A stretch of DNA of 64,000 nucleotides from Bacillus cereus G9842 (GTDB lineage: Bacteria; Bacillota; Bacilli; Bacillales; Bacillaceae_G): assembly GCF_000021305.1 (NCBI RefSeq), contig NC_011772.1, forward strand, positions 968,001 through 1,032,000, written 5' to 3'. The translations under genes were made by a program, and so were the position numbers. Numbering within the stretch: position 1 is the first letter of the stretch; each line of letters starts with the position of its first letter. The notes below the pieces were generated by a model that was not told where the DNA came from, did no database searches, and saw only the letters and a list, made by a program, of their open reading frames with translations. Positions 54,488 through 63,523 of this stretch are shown here, piece after piece.

Positions 54488-55741
54488 TTGAGCAAAAAAG
54501 GGGAGCGTTTTTTAAAAGAAGTTACGAACCATATTAAATCAAAAGAAGCAAAGGACTTGGTGGCAACAGAACTAGACTTTCACTTGAAACAGACGAAGAA
54601 TATGTGGATAGAGAAAGGCTTAAGTGAGGAAGTTGCTGAAGATAAGGCTGTTGAACAAATGGGAAGTCCAATTAAGCTTGGCCAGGAACTTAATAAACTA
54701 CATAAGCCAAAGGTTGATTGGTTCTTAATTGGTTTATTAGTGGCTGCGATGGGGCTAGGTTTTTTGCCAGTTATAGCGCTTGGACATGCTGACTTATTAA
54801 TGAATAAGGTGATATTTGTAATTCTCGGTGTTACAACAGCGATTGGGATGATGCTATTTGATTATCGGAAGTTAGAGAGGCTTGGGTGGCTGTTTTATAC
54901 AATTGGTGTACTTATCTTGTTAATGATAAAATGTTTTCCGACTGCTTCTTTGAATGGAGAACCATTACTAAAAATTGGTTCCGTCATAATTGATTGTTTA
55001 ATGACAATACCATTCTTTTTTCTAGGCTGGGCTTCTTTTTTCAATAACAGTAGATTAAAGTTTATACATCTTCTCATGTTGTATTTATTTTCTTTATATT
55101 TATTTCTAACTACATCAACTCTTTTACCACTGTTCATCTATATCACGATGGTATTTGTTATGCTTTGGTGGAGTAAGTTAGGAAAGAAAACGGCATGGCT
55201 CATTACGATTTTACCTATTGTACCATTGATTATTAGGGATCTACTTTCCTGGTCTGCTGTAAAAGAATACCGTATGGCCAGAATTTTAGGAATGTTAAAT
55301 CCAGAGCATGATCTATGGTATTTACGTTTAAAAGAGGCGATGTCTTCAGCAGGTTGGTTTGGTACATATGAAAATATAAAGTCTATCCGTGCTGCCCATA
55401 CTGATTTTGTATTTGCAAGTTTGACTTACTATTATGGATATGTACTTGCGCTAGTTCTTGTCGTGATTCTTTCTCTTTTTGCAGTAAGAATAATGAACAT
55501 AGCTTATAAAATAAATGATGGTTATGGTAAATTGCTTCTCGTTGGCGGAGTGACTCTTTTTGTAATCCATTTTATTTGTAATGTTGGCATGACCCTCGGG
55601 ATATTACCACGTGTTTCTATATCATTACCATTTATTAGCTACGGATTGATACCAACTCTGTTTCATGCATTTATAATGGGAATTGTGTTAAGTGTATATC
55701 GACGTAAAGATATTCCTTTTAGAATGAGAAAAACACCTTGA
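54488..55741 (+). CDS. HAAS-SEDS fusion: FtsW/RodA-like membrane protein
   Basis: 417 residues. Residues about 1-75 are a HAAS/permease-prefix-type helical domain (FLKEVTNHIKSKEAKDLVAT, AEDKAVEQMGSPIKLGQEL), a module that typically goes with PadR genes. The rest has about ten membrane helices of the FtsW/RodA/SpoVE (SEDS) family, including AHTDFVFASLTYYYG with the Asp matching the polymerase site and PFISYGLIPTLFHAF. It may be a peptidoglycan polymerase under envelope-stress control, or a non-catalytic relative. Confidence 0.85.
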   Translation: MSKKGERFLKEVTNHIKSKEAKDLVATELDFHLKQTKNMWIEKGLSEEVAEDKAVEQMGSPIKLGQELNKLHKPKVDWFLIGLLVAAMGLGFLPVIALGHADLLMNKVIFVILGVTTAIGMMLFDYRKLERLGWLFYTIGVLILLMIKCFPTASLNGEPLLKIGSVIIDCLMTIPFFFLGWASFFNNSRLKFIHLLMLYLFSLYLFLTTSTLLPLFIYITMVFVMLWWSKLGKKTAWLITILPIVPLIIRDLLSWSAVKEYRMARILGMLNPEHDLWYLRLKEAMSSAGWFGTYENIKSIRAAHTDFVFASLTYYYGYVLALVLVVILSLFAVRIMNIAYKINDGYGKLLLVGGVTLFVIHFICNVGMTLGILPRVSISLPFISYGLIPTLFHAFIMGIVLSVYRRKDIPFRMRKTP

Positions 55742-55758
55742 TAATCATCAAGGTGTTT
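55730..55758. terminator. bidirectional terminator
   Basis: AAAACACCTTGAT/ATCATCAAGGTGTTTT near-perfect palindrome between convergent genes; it overlaps the end of the SEDS gene. Confidence 0.8.
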
Positions 55759-58084
55759 TAGTTATTAGCTCAAAACTCTCCGAATCAGCCTCAAGCACAA
55801 AAGGACTAACCTCGCCAACGCTATAAAGTTGCAACTCATGCATTGCTCGCGTACAAGCAGTGTAGAACAATCTACGAACGCTCTCATCGCTGTACGCATC
55901 TTCAGAAGCATCGTAAATAATAACAGCGTCAAATTCGATACCTTTTGCTAAGTAAGCAGGTATCACAACAATGCCTTGCTCATACTCGGCTGAGTTACTC
56001 TTCACGAGTTTAATATTCTCGATATGACGGAGTGCTTCGTATGCAGCGGCGCTTTCAGTTGCGGATTTACATATAATCGCGATTGTATTGTGATTTTGTT
56101 TTTGTAGTTCGGTAACTTTTGTAGTAATATGCTCGTGCAGTTCGCTGTAATCAGCTATTTTCGTTACTGTAGGTTTCTCGCCATCGCGTTCAAAGGCGTG
56201 AATGTTCTTCCCTTCCGGTACGAGAGCACGTGTAAATTCAATAATCGGTTTTGTTGAGCGGTAGCTACGAGTTAAGTTAATACCGTTCGTTTCATCTGGT
56301 CCGTATAAGCTAGTAAGTGTATTGAAATTCACTGCCTCACTCGCATGGGCAAATATCGCTTGGTTAAAGTCTCCGAGTACCGTCATTCTTGCAGCAGGGA
56401 AGAGACGTTTTAAAAACTCGAACTGAAACGGAGAATAATCTTGCGCTTCATCTACGAGTACGTGTTTAATCGATCTGTTCGTTTGGAAGCCTTCAATTAA
56501 TTCTTTTAAAAGTAAAAATGGAGTCGCATCCTCGTAATATAGCTTTCCTTCATCAAGCATGTTCACTGTTAATGAGCAAATGTCATCCCACTCTTTCGGT
56601 TTTTCCCCAGTAACCCATGATGCATCTGTGAAGAGCTGTTTATATATGCTTGTGAAATTGATGAAACGCAATGTTTGAACGCCTTTACGAAGTGGCTTCA
56701 TTTTTTTACGGACAATCATACGCCCAAGTACTCTTGTTTCTTTCTCAAAGTCTTGAAAGGAGTTGTCGTCAAACTCGCCTTTTTTCTGTAAATATTTATA
56801 AGCCTTTTGGTATTCATCTTTACTAAGTAATTCAATTTCTTCTTCTACCCAAGGCTTTTTCAGTTCTGCTTTTTCGAGTGCATCTATTTGTTTATTTAGC
56901 CAATCCGTTAACTTTTCAATTCGACTATGGAAGCGGAGGGAGGAGTCAGTATTATAAAATTGCTCTGTAATCTCTTTTGCAGAGACGATCAGTTTTCCTC
57001 TAAATTTCATTCCTCTAAATAGCATGCCTGAAGATTCAAGAGATTGTCTGTACGCTCTAATCATCTCGAAAAATTGAGTGGATGCTTTAAATCGGATGCT
57101 CGCATTTCTCGTTTTATAGGTAGGGCTATTCGTTTCAGTTAACATATATTCCAATTGCTCATAAGGGTCTTCAACATCAAATGACTTACTTAGTCTATGG
57201 TTTAAATATTCTTGGAATGTTACTTGCTGCATATTTTCTTCACCGAGTTCAGGTAGTACGTTAGATACGTAGCTATTGAACATAGAGTTAGGGGAGAAGA
57301 GAATAATTTGATCCGCTTTTAGCCATTCGCGATATTTATATAGTAAGTAGGCGATTCGCTGAAGGGCAGCAGATGTTTTACCACTACCAGCAGCTCCTTG
57401 AACGATAAGGAGTCGGCCTTCATCGTGACGGATAATTTCATTTTGCTCACGCTGAATCGTAGCGACGATACTTTGCATATGTTTGTTCGTACCTTTTCCG
57501 AGTGCTTGTTGCAAGATTTCATCGCCAATTGTAAGGCTCGTATCGAACATGGAATCAATCTCGCCATTTTGAATAATGTATTGTAATTTTTTCTCCACAT
57601 TACCGCGAATTACGCCGCCTGGTGTGTTGTACTCAGCTGGTCCTGGTGGGTAGTCGTAATAAACACTTGAAATTGGGGCGCGCCAGTCATAAATAAGAAA
57701 GTTTTCTCCGCTTGCATCAGTAAGGGTAGAAACACCGATATAGATTTGTTCTGTGGAAGGTTCGCCTTCTTCAGTGAAATCGATGCGTCCGAAGTAAGGT
57801 GCTTTTTGCATACGTCGCAGCGCGGCAAGTCGATTAAAGGTGTGTTTATGGGTGATTTGTGTAACAGCTAGTGATTGAGCTTGTTGTCTTAAGTTGATAA
57901 CTGTTTCAAGGTAATCATCAAAAGTATCTGTATTCACTTTAACGTCATCCCAGAAGTGTTTACGGATGTTGATTACTTCTGCCCGGCGTCTGCCAGTTTC
58001 GTTTTCCAGCTTATCAATTTGCTGCGTAATAGTTTCGATTACGGTATCCAATCGTTTTTGCTCTAGATCAAGTTTTTTGTTCAT
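55748..58084 (-). CDS. helD: RNA polymerase-associated helicase HelD
   Basis: 778 residues from ATG 58084 (AAGGAGTGC upstream; the open frame extends farther but without a site). N-terminal coiled coil (KKLDLEQKRLDTVIETITQQ, IDKLENETGRRRAEVINI), then UvrD/Rep-type helicase: VQGAAGSGKTSAALQR (Walker A), HVLVDEAQDYSPFQ (Walker B), LTRSYRSTKPI, AKGIEFDAVIIYDA. HelD removes stalled or hibernating RNA polymerase from nucleic acids in Gram-positive bacteria. Confidence 0.92.
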   Translation of the reverse strand: MNKKLDLEQKRLDTVIETITQQIDKLENETGRRRAEVINIRKHFWDDVKVNTDTFDDYLETVINLRQQAQSLAVTQITHKHTFNRLAALRRMQKAPYFGRIDFTEEGEPSTEQIYIGVSTLTDASGENFLIYDWRAPISSVYYDYPPGPAEYNTPGGVIRGNVEKKLQYIIQNGEIDSMFDTSLTIGDEILQQALGKGTNKHMQSIVATIQREQNEIIRHDEGRLLIVQGAAGSGKTSAALQRIAYLLYKYREWLKADQIILFSPNSMFNSYVSNVLPELGEENMQQVTFQEYLNHRLSKSFDVEDPYEQLEYMLTETNSPTYKTRNASIRFKASTQFFEMIRAYRQSLESSGMLFRGMKFRGKLIVSAKEITEQFYNTDSSLRFHSRIEKLTDWLNKQIDALEKAELKKPWVEEEIELLSKDEYQKAYKYLQKKGEFDDNSFQDFEKETRVLGRMIVRKKMKPLRKGVQTLRFINFTSIYKQLFTDASWVTGEKPKEWDDICSLTVNMLDEGKLYYEDATPFLLLKELIEGFQTNRSIKHVLVDEAQDYSPFQFEFLKRLFPAARMTVLGDFNQAIFAHASEAVNFNTLTSLYGPDETNGINLTRSYRSTKPIIEFTRALVPEGKNIHAFERDGEKPTVTKIADYSELHEHITTKVTELQKQNHNTIAIICKSATESAAAYEALRHIENIKLVKSNSAEYEQGIVVIPAYLAKGIEFDAVIIYDASEDAYSDESVRRLFYTACTRAMHELQLYSVGEVSPFVLEADSESFELITKTP

Positions 58085-58118
58085 ACGTAAGCACTCCTTT
58101 AAAAGTGAAAAATAGAGG

Positions 58119-58147
58119 TTGACTGAAGAAAAATTTTGTTGTACAAT
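58119..58147 (+). promoter_or_regulatory. orphan sigma-A promoter upstream of helD, plus strand
   Basis: TTGACT (58119-58124), 17 bp, TACAAT (58142-58147), facing away from helD. No reading frame with a ribosome binding site follows before the terminator at 58241-58277. Confidence 0.6.
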
Positions 58148-58153
58148 TAAGAT

Positions 58154-58277
58154 ACGGATAAATACGTTCTTTATATTTTTTAAAACGTGTTTCTGTACTA
58201 ATTTAACATAGTTTTTGAATTTAATCAATGATAATAAGATAAACCTTGGTTCCGTGTAGCGTGGATCAAGGTTTTTT
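58154..58277 (+). ncRNA. candidate small RNA
   Basis: A segment of about 120 bases between a canonical promoter and a strong terminator (AAACCTTG ... CAAGGTTTTTTT). It holds no convincing open frame and is antisense to the 5' leader of helD. The 58085-58438 gap is otherwise free of genes. Prediction from layout only; transcription is not shown. Confidence 0.45.
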
Positions 58278-58402
58278 TGTGTTTTTAAGAGGGAATCACA
58301 CTTGTTGTCGTTTTTTGTCGGTAAGTCGATATATTTGAAAAATCGCCGATATAATTTCATTTACCGAATCTGGATATAACTATCGGGAGAAGAGGATATA
58401 AA

Positions 58403-58431
58403 AAAAGCTCGGGCCGAAGCCCAAGCTTTTT
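58403..58431. terminator. terminator of prsA
   Basis: AAAAGCTCGGG/GCCCAAGCTTTT stem, T run on both strands; located after prsA on the minus strand. Confidence 0.75.
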
Positions 58432-58437
58432 ACTTCA

Positions 58438-59307
58438 TTATTTCTTTTCTTCTTTTTTATCGTCAGCTTTTTGCTCTTTGAAAAGATCTTTTAAATCTTT
58501 ATCGTCAACTTTTACGTCAGCTTTTTTGATTTCTTTCATCATTAAGTCATTCATAAATTGAGCATCTTGCGTTTTTTCTTGAGCTAGTGATTTTTTAATA
58601 TCAGCTTTTGATTTATCGAAAGTTGCATCTGCGTGATTATCAGTTACTTTAATAATATGGTAACCGAATTGTGTTTTTACAGGTTCGCTTACTTCATCTT
58701 TTTTCAACTTTTGAGCTGCTTCTTCAAATTCTTTTACCATTTTCCCTGGTCCGAAGAATCCTAAGTCGCCACCTTTTTCTTTTGAACCTGTATCTTCAGA
58801 GTATTGCTTTGCTAATTCTTCGAAAGATTTACCTTGAGCAAGTTCATCTTTCACTTTTTTAGCAGTTTCTTCATCTTTTACAAGGATATGACTTGCTTTA
58901 ATTTCTTTTTTATAATCCTCGAATTTTGCTTTTACATCTTTATCAGTAATCGATTGTTCAACCGCTTTTTCTTGAGCTAATTGAGCACGCACACTATTTT
59001 TGATAGTTTCTTCTTTAATACCTTGTTGTTTCATTAGTGTATCGAATTGATCACCGTATTGTTTTTTCATTTCATCGAACTTTTTGTCTACATCTTTGTC
59101 TTCAACTTTGTAGTTTTTAATAAGAACTTTTTCCATAACCATGTTGTTTAGTACTTGTTTACCAGCTTGTGTCTTCATTTGATCGTAGAATTCTTCTTTT
59201 GTAATGTCACCAGCTTTAGATGTAACGATTTTGTCTGATGATGATGTTCCACATGCTGATAATGCGATTACACTTGTTGCGGCTAAGGCAAGCATAGCTT
59301 TCTTCAT
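58438..59307 (-). CDS. prsA: foldase lipoprotein PrsA
   Basis: 289 residues. Lipobox LSAC with lipidated Cys19. SurA-like N-terminal chaperone part, PpiC/parvulin domain about 133-228 ([58 protein letters not shown]) and a Lys/Asp-rich tail. It folds exported proteins on the outer side of the membrane. The B. cereus group has several PrsA copies; this one sits in the classical yha neighbourhood. Confidence 0.96.
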   Translation of the reverse strand: MKKAMLALAATSVIALSACGTSSSDKIVTSKAGDITKEEFYDQMKTQAGKQVLNNMVMEKVLIKNYKVEDKDVDKKFDEMKKQYGDQFDTLMKQQGIKEETIKNSVRAQLAQEKAVEQSITDKDVKAKFEDYKKEIKASHILVKDEETAKKVKDELAQGKSFEELAKQYSEDTGSKEKGGDLGFFGPGKMVKEFEEAAQKLKKDEVSEPVKTQFGYHIIKVTDNHADATFDKSKADIKKSLAQEKTQDAQFMNDLMMKEIKKADVKVDDKDLKDLFKEQKADDKKEEKK

Positions 59308-59628
59308 TCGATAAACACTCCTACTATTATGTATTTTTAATTTATCCTACACCGATGAATTTTAAATTCATAAGAGCCCGATTAAGTCTCACTGATACTT
59401 TTGCTTTTTTGTATTGGTAAAGCGCGCTTAACAGGGCTTACCGTGGCTGAGGATAAAGTTTTGATGAATGTTTTGTTCTATAGTATAAGCAATATGTACA
59501 AAATTTAATATATCATATTTCGACGCGTTTTCATATTGATAAAGAAAAATTAACCAGTACGTGTCAGATTTTGAAAGTGTGCCATATTGGGCGTATGCCG
59601 CATATACAGAATAGAGGAGGGGATGGGG

Positions 59629-59700
59629 ATGAATTCTCAACTTATTTTATTACTTGTACTGTTTATTTTATTGGTTATTGTAGGTATAATTTGCTTATAG
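59629..59700 (+). CDS. 23-residue hydrophobic peptide
   Basis: MNSQLILLLVLFILLVIVGI followed by ICL. GAGGAGGGG precedes the ATG at correct distance. The FILLVIVG core is like the membrane helix of YjcZ-type sporulation peptides, without the Gly/Cys head. The preceding 320 bp (59308-59628) hold no other gene that I can support. Confidence 0.6.
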   Translation: MNSQLILLLVLFILLVIVGIICL

Positions 59701-59706
59701 AGGAAA

Positions 59707-59738
59707 AAAGTGAGGAAGGGGCTTTCCTTCCTCACTTT
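59707..59738. terminator. bidirectional terminator
   Basis: AAAGTGAGGAAGG ... CCTTCCTCACTTT stem between convergent small genes. Confidence 0.8.
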
Positions 59739-59926
59739 CCATGAAATATAATTTCTATATAACTAGAAATTAATAAAATTGTTATACATACATTAATAAC
59801 CCGAAAGACACCGGGCTGGCGGCTCGCAGCTATTTGTTTTCGTTCACACAGTGTATGTGTCATGAAATTCGTGTAAAATATAACAAGAAGTGCGAATGCG
59901 ACAAAAACAACTGTTATAAGTGTCAT
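59732..59926 (-). CDS. small membrane protein of the yha region
   Basis: 64 residues; AAAAGGAGG precedes the ATG. Two membrane helices (VVFVAFALLVIFYTNFM; FRVINVCITILLISSYIEII) separated by a basic loop with Cys. The position between prsA and yhaI is that of yhaJ/yhaK in B. subtilis, but I do not see clear sequence identity to either. Confidence 0.7.
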   Translation of the reverse strand: MTLITVVFVAFALLVIFYTNFMTHTLCERKQIAASRQPGVFRVINVCITILLISSYIEIIFHGK

Positions 59927-60041
59927 GAGGCGAGACCTCCTTTTGGCTAAAATACATATACATATATTGTATCACACGATATTTTGTTCGTGTTACAAAA
60001 TTCAGAAATAGAAGACTTTGTGTTAGAAAGTGAGGGAGAAA

Positions 60042-60377
60042 ATGGACGTTGTTAGAAGATTAGAACAAGCTGAATACTACGTAGACCTACTATTTAAAAT
60101 GATTGATGAAGAGAAGTGTCCATTTTATTCTTTGATCATAAAGAAAAAAGCTCGTAAAAAAGATATTGAACGTATACTAAATCTTTGTGAAAAACTGAAC
60201 GAGCAATATGTAGTGGAGAAAGCAGAAGGGCTTCTTTTGTTCGATGCGCTGTTAGATCAATTTGAAAAAGCGCTTCCACATCAGCTCGAAGTAAACGAAA
60301 CTGCGGAAGCGCTAGCAAAACAAGGTTTATTTAAGCCGCTTATGAATGAATTCTTAAGCATGATTGCGAAAAAATAA
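60042..60377 (+). CDS. yhaI: DUF1878 protein YhaI
   Basis: 111 residues from ATG 60042 (GAGGGAG upstream). All-helical: VVRRLEQAEYYVDLLFKMID, KARKKDIERILNLCEKLNEQ, LALLDQFEKALP-like region and AEALAKQGLFKPLMNEFLSM. Matches YhaI/DUF1878, adjacent to scoC as in B. subtilis. Function unknown. Confidence 0.85.
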   Translation: MDVVRRLEQAEYYVDLLFKMIDEEKCPFYSLIIKKKARKKDIERILNLCEKLNEQYVVEKAEGLLLFDALLDQFEKALPHQLEVNETAEALAKQGLFKPLMNEFLSMIAKK

Positions 60378-60382
60378 ATAGA

Positions 60383-60940
60383 TTATTTCTTAACTAACTT
60401 TTGATCGGATTCTGTAAAGTTCTCTTCAATATCTTCTAATGATTTCTCAAAAATATCGATGAAGTCTTGTCCGTAAATATTACGCAGGATTGCAATCAGT
60501 TCGATATTTTCTGGGAACTTCCCATAAAAATTACGAAGTGCAAGAGCCCCATTAAACACTGAATTATTTTCAGGATCATACTCCTCCATTAAGCGAAGTA
60601 GTAATTCTTCCCCTTTGTCTGTAATTTCAATGTACGTATTTCGTTTATCATCTTCCTTTTTTGAGAATACAAGATAGCCGCGTTCTTCAAGCTTTTTAGA
60701 GAAGTTAAACGCCGTTGATACGTGCATAACTCCAAACTTAGCAATCTCAGAAATAGAAGCCCCTTTTAAATGATAAGCGATTGTTAAAATATGATGTTCA
60801 TTAATATTTAAATCGTAAGGTTTAATCCACTGCTGCCAATCTTTCTCTACACATTTCCATAACGCTTTCGATAATTGAGCAATGCGTTGGCTGAAAATCA
60901 TCGCTTCTTTTACCGAGTAATCTTTTTCTCCACTTTTCAT
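60383..60940 (-). CDS. scoC: transition-state regulator ScoC (Hpr)
   Basis: 185 residues from ATG 60940 (GGGTGAG upstream), equal to the known length of Bacillus Hpr. MarR-type winged helix: [60 protein letters not shown]. ScoC represses protease, sporulation and peptide-transport genes during growth. It is convergent with yhaI. Confidence 0.95.
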   Translation of the reverse strand: MKSGEKDYSVKEAMIFSQRIAQLSKALWKCVEKDWQQWIKPYDLNINEHHILTIAYHLKGASISEIAKFGVMHVSTAFNFSKKLEERGYLVFSKKEDDKRNTYIEITDKGEELLLRLMEEYDPENNSVFNGALALRNFYGKFPENIELIAILRNIYGQDFIDIFEKSLEDIEENFTESDQKLVKK

Positions 60941-61152
60941 GTACTCACCCACTTTAACATTCTTTTTTCATTACTATCTATTATGCCAGTAAAATAAAAA
61001 TTAATAAAGTCTTTTTGTGAGAATTGTGAAAATTTTTTAACAAAATGACATTCTATACAAATCATGCATAACTATGGAAGCGTTTTATGAGTCGTGAATA
61101 CATGCGTTGTCCTTACATGTTAATTGATAACATATATTGTAAATGCATAAAA

Positions 61153-61181
61153 ACACGGCATATCTATACGATATGCCGTGT
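61153..61181. terminator. terminator after yhaH
   Basis: ACACGGCATATC/GATATGCCGTGT stem with a 5-base loop, in the 300-bp gap between yhaH and scoC. The rest of the gap holds the scoC promoter region. Confidence 0.65.
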
Positions 61182-61239
61182 CAAGGTCAATTTATATAAA
61201 AAATATTTGTTATATGCAAAAAACTAAGCAGGAATTTGT

Positions 61240-61602
61240 TTACGCTTTTTCTGGAACAGCTTCTTGTAGTTTCTCAATTGACTTTTGGATGTCCAAAATT
61301 TCTTTCTCAATATGGCGCTTGTTTTGAGAAATATCTTGTTTCCAGTTAGAAAGCGTGTCTTGCATGTCATCTTTTAGTTCTTGAAACACTTCTTTACCTT
61401 CTGAAGCAGTTTCAACAATTTGACGCTTTAATAATTTCGTATCAGCTGTAATATCAGCTAAAGTCTTTTTAATATCATTTCCTTTTTCTTTTAACTTGCC
61501 GCGCATGTCTTTACCAGAAGAAGGAGTTGAGAAAAGAACGGCTAGTCCAGCAACTGCTCCCCCGCAAATAACACCTGTAATAAAGGATTTAGCTTTTGAC
61601 AT
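61240..61602 (-). CDS. yhaH: YtxH-domain protein YhaH
   Basis: 120 residues from ATG 61602 (AAGGAGGTC upstream). Short Gly-rich membrane helix (FITGVICGGAVAGLAVLF) followed by long helices (GKDMRGKLKEKGNDIKKTLA, EILDIQKSIEKLQEAV). YtxH family, often stress-induced and membrane-associated. Order yhaH-scoC-yhaI as in B. subtilis. Confidence 0.88.
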   Translation of the reverse strand: MSKAKSFITGVICGGAVAGLAVLFSTPSSGKDMRGKLKEKGNDIKKTLADITADTKLLKRQIVETASEGKEVFQELKDDMQDTLSNWKQDISQNKRHIEKEILDIQKSIEKLQEAVPEKA

Positions 61603-61711
61603 AAAAGGAGACCTCCTTATTTTTTGTTCGTATTCATGATGTAAAACAATATGCATATCTTTCTTATATGTGCTATGCACAAACAATCATCCCTGAGCAT
61701 TTTAAGTGAAG

Positions 61712-61757
61712 AAACAAGCCATGCGGAATTTGATGACTTTAGGGAAGTGGCTTGTTA
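61712..61757. terminator. terminator after hit
   Basis: AAACAAGCCA ... TGGCTTGTT stem downstream of hit on the minus strand. Confidence 0.6.
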
Positions 61758-61782
61758 TGTATTACGCCTTCTTATAGTGTCA

Positions 61783-62217
61783 TTATTTCACACTATTTGC
61801 AATTGTACTTGCGATGTTTTGTAAATTTTCCATAGTGTATTCATTTTGGTGTGATTTCCAAACAGCACCGAAACCATCTTTTTCACCGTAGCGTGGAATT
61901 AAATGAAGGTGGAAGTGGAACACAGTTTGTCCAGCTTTTTCACCGTTATTGTTAAGTAGGTTAAAGCCAACTGGATTAAACTCTGCTTTAATCGCATTTG
62001 CGATTTTTGGAACGACAGAAAAAATGTGTGATGCGATTTCTGGCGTTAACGCAAAAATGTCTTGTTTGTGAACTTTCGGAATAACAAGAGTATGTCCTTT
62101 TGTTACTTGACTAATATCTAAAAATGCAAGCACATGTTCATCTTCGTATACTTTTGAGCAAGGGATTTGCCCGTCAATGATTTTACAAAAAATACAATTG
62201 TCTGCTGTATGATTCAT
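61783..62217 (-). CDS. hit: HIT-family hydrolase Hit
   Basis: 144 residues from ATG 62217 (AAAGGATGAG upstream). CIFCKIIDGQIPCSKVYEDE (zinc Cys pair), HVLAFLDISQVTKGHTLVIP and the histidine triad TVFHFHLHLIPRYG. Nucleotide hydrolase or transferase acting on dinucleotide or AMP-linked substrates. Divergent from ecsA as in B. subtilis. Confidence 0.95.
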   Translation of the reverse strand: MNHTADNCIFCKIIDGQIPCSKVYEDEHVLAFLDISQVTKGHTLVIPKVHKQDIFALTPEIASHIFSVVPKIANAIKAEFNPVGFNLLNNNGEKAGQTVFHFHLHLIPRYGEKDGFGAVWKSHQNEYTMENLQNIASTIANSVK

Positions 62218-62282
62218 TGATCTCATCCTTTCAAATATCCTTAGCCGTATTTTACCATAATTACATAAGAGAACAAACACGA

Positions 62283-62313
62283 AAAACAGGAAGCTGACTC
62301 AGCTTCCTGTTTT
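62283..62313. terminator. perfect 15-bp palindrome upstream of hit
   Basis: AAAACAGGAAGCTGA-C-TCAGCTTCCTGTTTT. On the minus strand five T follow. It would end a minus-strand transcript coming from the repeat cluster at 62358-62571, 66 bases before hit begins. Confidence 0.65.
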
Positions 62314-62357
62314 CTGAAGAGGGATTGAAAAAGCATTATCGTAATTTACGTTTCGCA

Positions 62358-62571
62358 GACACCTCATTTATTTAAGAAATGCACGGTAAATCGGCTAAAG
62401 TTTCTGCCGTAGACACCCCATTTTCAAGTGAAATGAATTGCAATCTTTCATAAAAGGAAATTGTTTATTTTTTAAAACAGTATATGCTCTTTCGGAGACA
62501 CCCCGTTTCGAAAATGAAACAAATAATCTGGTTATGTGTAAATTTCATTGTCCAACATGGACACCCCATTT
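62358..62571. repeat. cluster of four GACACCCC direct repeats
   Basis: Core GACACC(C/T)C(A/G)TTT at 62358-62369, 62412-62423, 62497-62508 and 62560-62571, at intervals of 54, 85 and 63 bp. Three copies are followed by a small inverted repeat (CATTTATTTAAGAAATG; CATTTTCAAGTGAAATG; GTTTCGAAAATGAAAC), and three are preceded by TTTCGCA, TGCCGTA or TTTCGGA. The 560-bp gap between hit and ecsA has no protein gene. Confidence 0.6.
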
Positions 62572-62779
62572 CATGATGACTTCACTATGTTGTTGTACTC
62601 ATCAATTGGTGGTTGCTTTTTCAATGTGTTCCTTCTTCAATAATTATGATGTCCGCTTTCGGGAAAATATATGCTAATAAATTTAAATTTTTTTTTTGAG
62701 TACATGGATACTATGTAGTACAGCATAATTTTTGGTAAGATGAATATAGAATGAATACTAATGAAGAAAGTGGTGTCGT

Positions 62780-63523
62780 ATGAGCGAGTTATTGCGTGTA
62801 GAAAATGTTACAGGAGGATATACGAAACGACCTGTATTAAAAGACGTTTCGTTCTCTGTTAATAAAGGCGAACTTGTCGGCTTAATCGGTTTAAATGGAG
62901 CTGGTAAAAGTACGACGATTAAACATATTATCGGTTTAATGGAACCGAAAAAAGGAACTGTCACAATTAATGGGAAAACAATTCGTGATGATATGACAGC
63001 GTACCGTTCTAGCTTTTCATTCATTCCAGAAACGCCGGTATTATATGATGAATTAACGTTAGAAGAGCATTTGAAATTAACAGCGATGGCGTACGGCGTC
63101 GATGAAAAACAATATGAAGAACGTGTAGGACAACTATTACATGAATTTCGAATGAAAAATCGTTTAAAATGGTTTCCATCTCATTTCTCAAAAGGGATGA
63201 AACAAAAAGTAATGATTATGAGCGCGTTTTTAGTTGAGCCATCTCTTTACATAGTAGACGAACCTTTCGTTGGATTAGATCCGTTAGCAATTCAATCTCT
63301 TCTTCAAATGATGGATCAAATGAAAAAGAGTGGAGCCGGTATTTTAATGAGCACACATATTTTAGCGACGGCAGAGCGTTATTGTGATTCGTTCATTATT
63401 CTGCATCAAGGTGAAGTAAGAGCGAAGGGAACATTAGCTGAACTGCAATCACAGTTTAATATGCCAGGTGCAACGTTAGATGATATTTACATCGCGCTAA
63501 CAAAGGAAGAAGATTATGAATAG
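62780..63523 (+). CDS. ecsA: ABC transporter ATPase EcsA
   Basis: 247 residues. Walker A GLNGAGKSTTIKHIIGLMEP, signature FSKGMKQKVMIMSAFLVEPS (variant of LSGGQ), Walker B LYIVDEPFVGLDPLA, switch His in STHILATAER. ATPase of the Ecs transporter, needed for intramembrane proteolysis by RasP, secretion and competence in B. subtilis. It overlaps ecsB by 8 bases. Confidence 0.96.
   Translation: MSELLRVENVTGGYTKRPVLKDVSFSVNKGELVGLIGLNGAGKSTTIKHIIGLMEPKKGTVTINGKTIRDDMTAYRSSFSFIPETPVLYDELTLEEHLKLTAMAYGVDEKQYEERVGQLLHEFRMKNRLKWFPSHFSKGMKQKVMIMSAFLVEPSLYIVDEPFVGLDPLAIQSLLQMMDQMKKSGAGILMSTHILATAERYCDSFIILHQGEVRAKGTLAELQSQFNMPGATLDDIYIALTKEEDYE

Noticed and set aside
55748..58360. 870-residue version of helD
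   Set aside because: The extra 92 residues have no ribosome binding site and a composition unlike HelD; AAGGAG precedes the ATG at 58084.
59428..59640. 70-codon minus-strand frame upstream of prsA
   Set aside because: No ribosome binding site and it overlaps the well-supported 23-residue peptide gene on the plus strand.
62357..62571. CRISPR array
   Set aside because: The four repeats share only a 12-bp core, spacing is irregular (54-85 bp) and no cas genes are present.
62438..62677. 79-codon plus-strand frame in the repeat cluster
   Set aside because: Cys/Phe-rich translation created by the repeats, no start signal.
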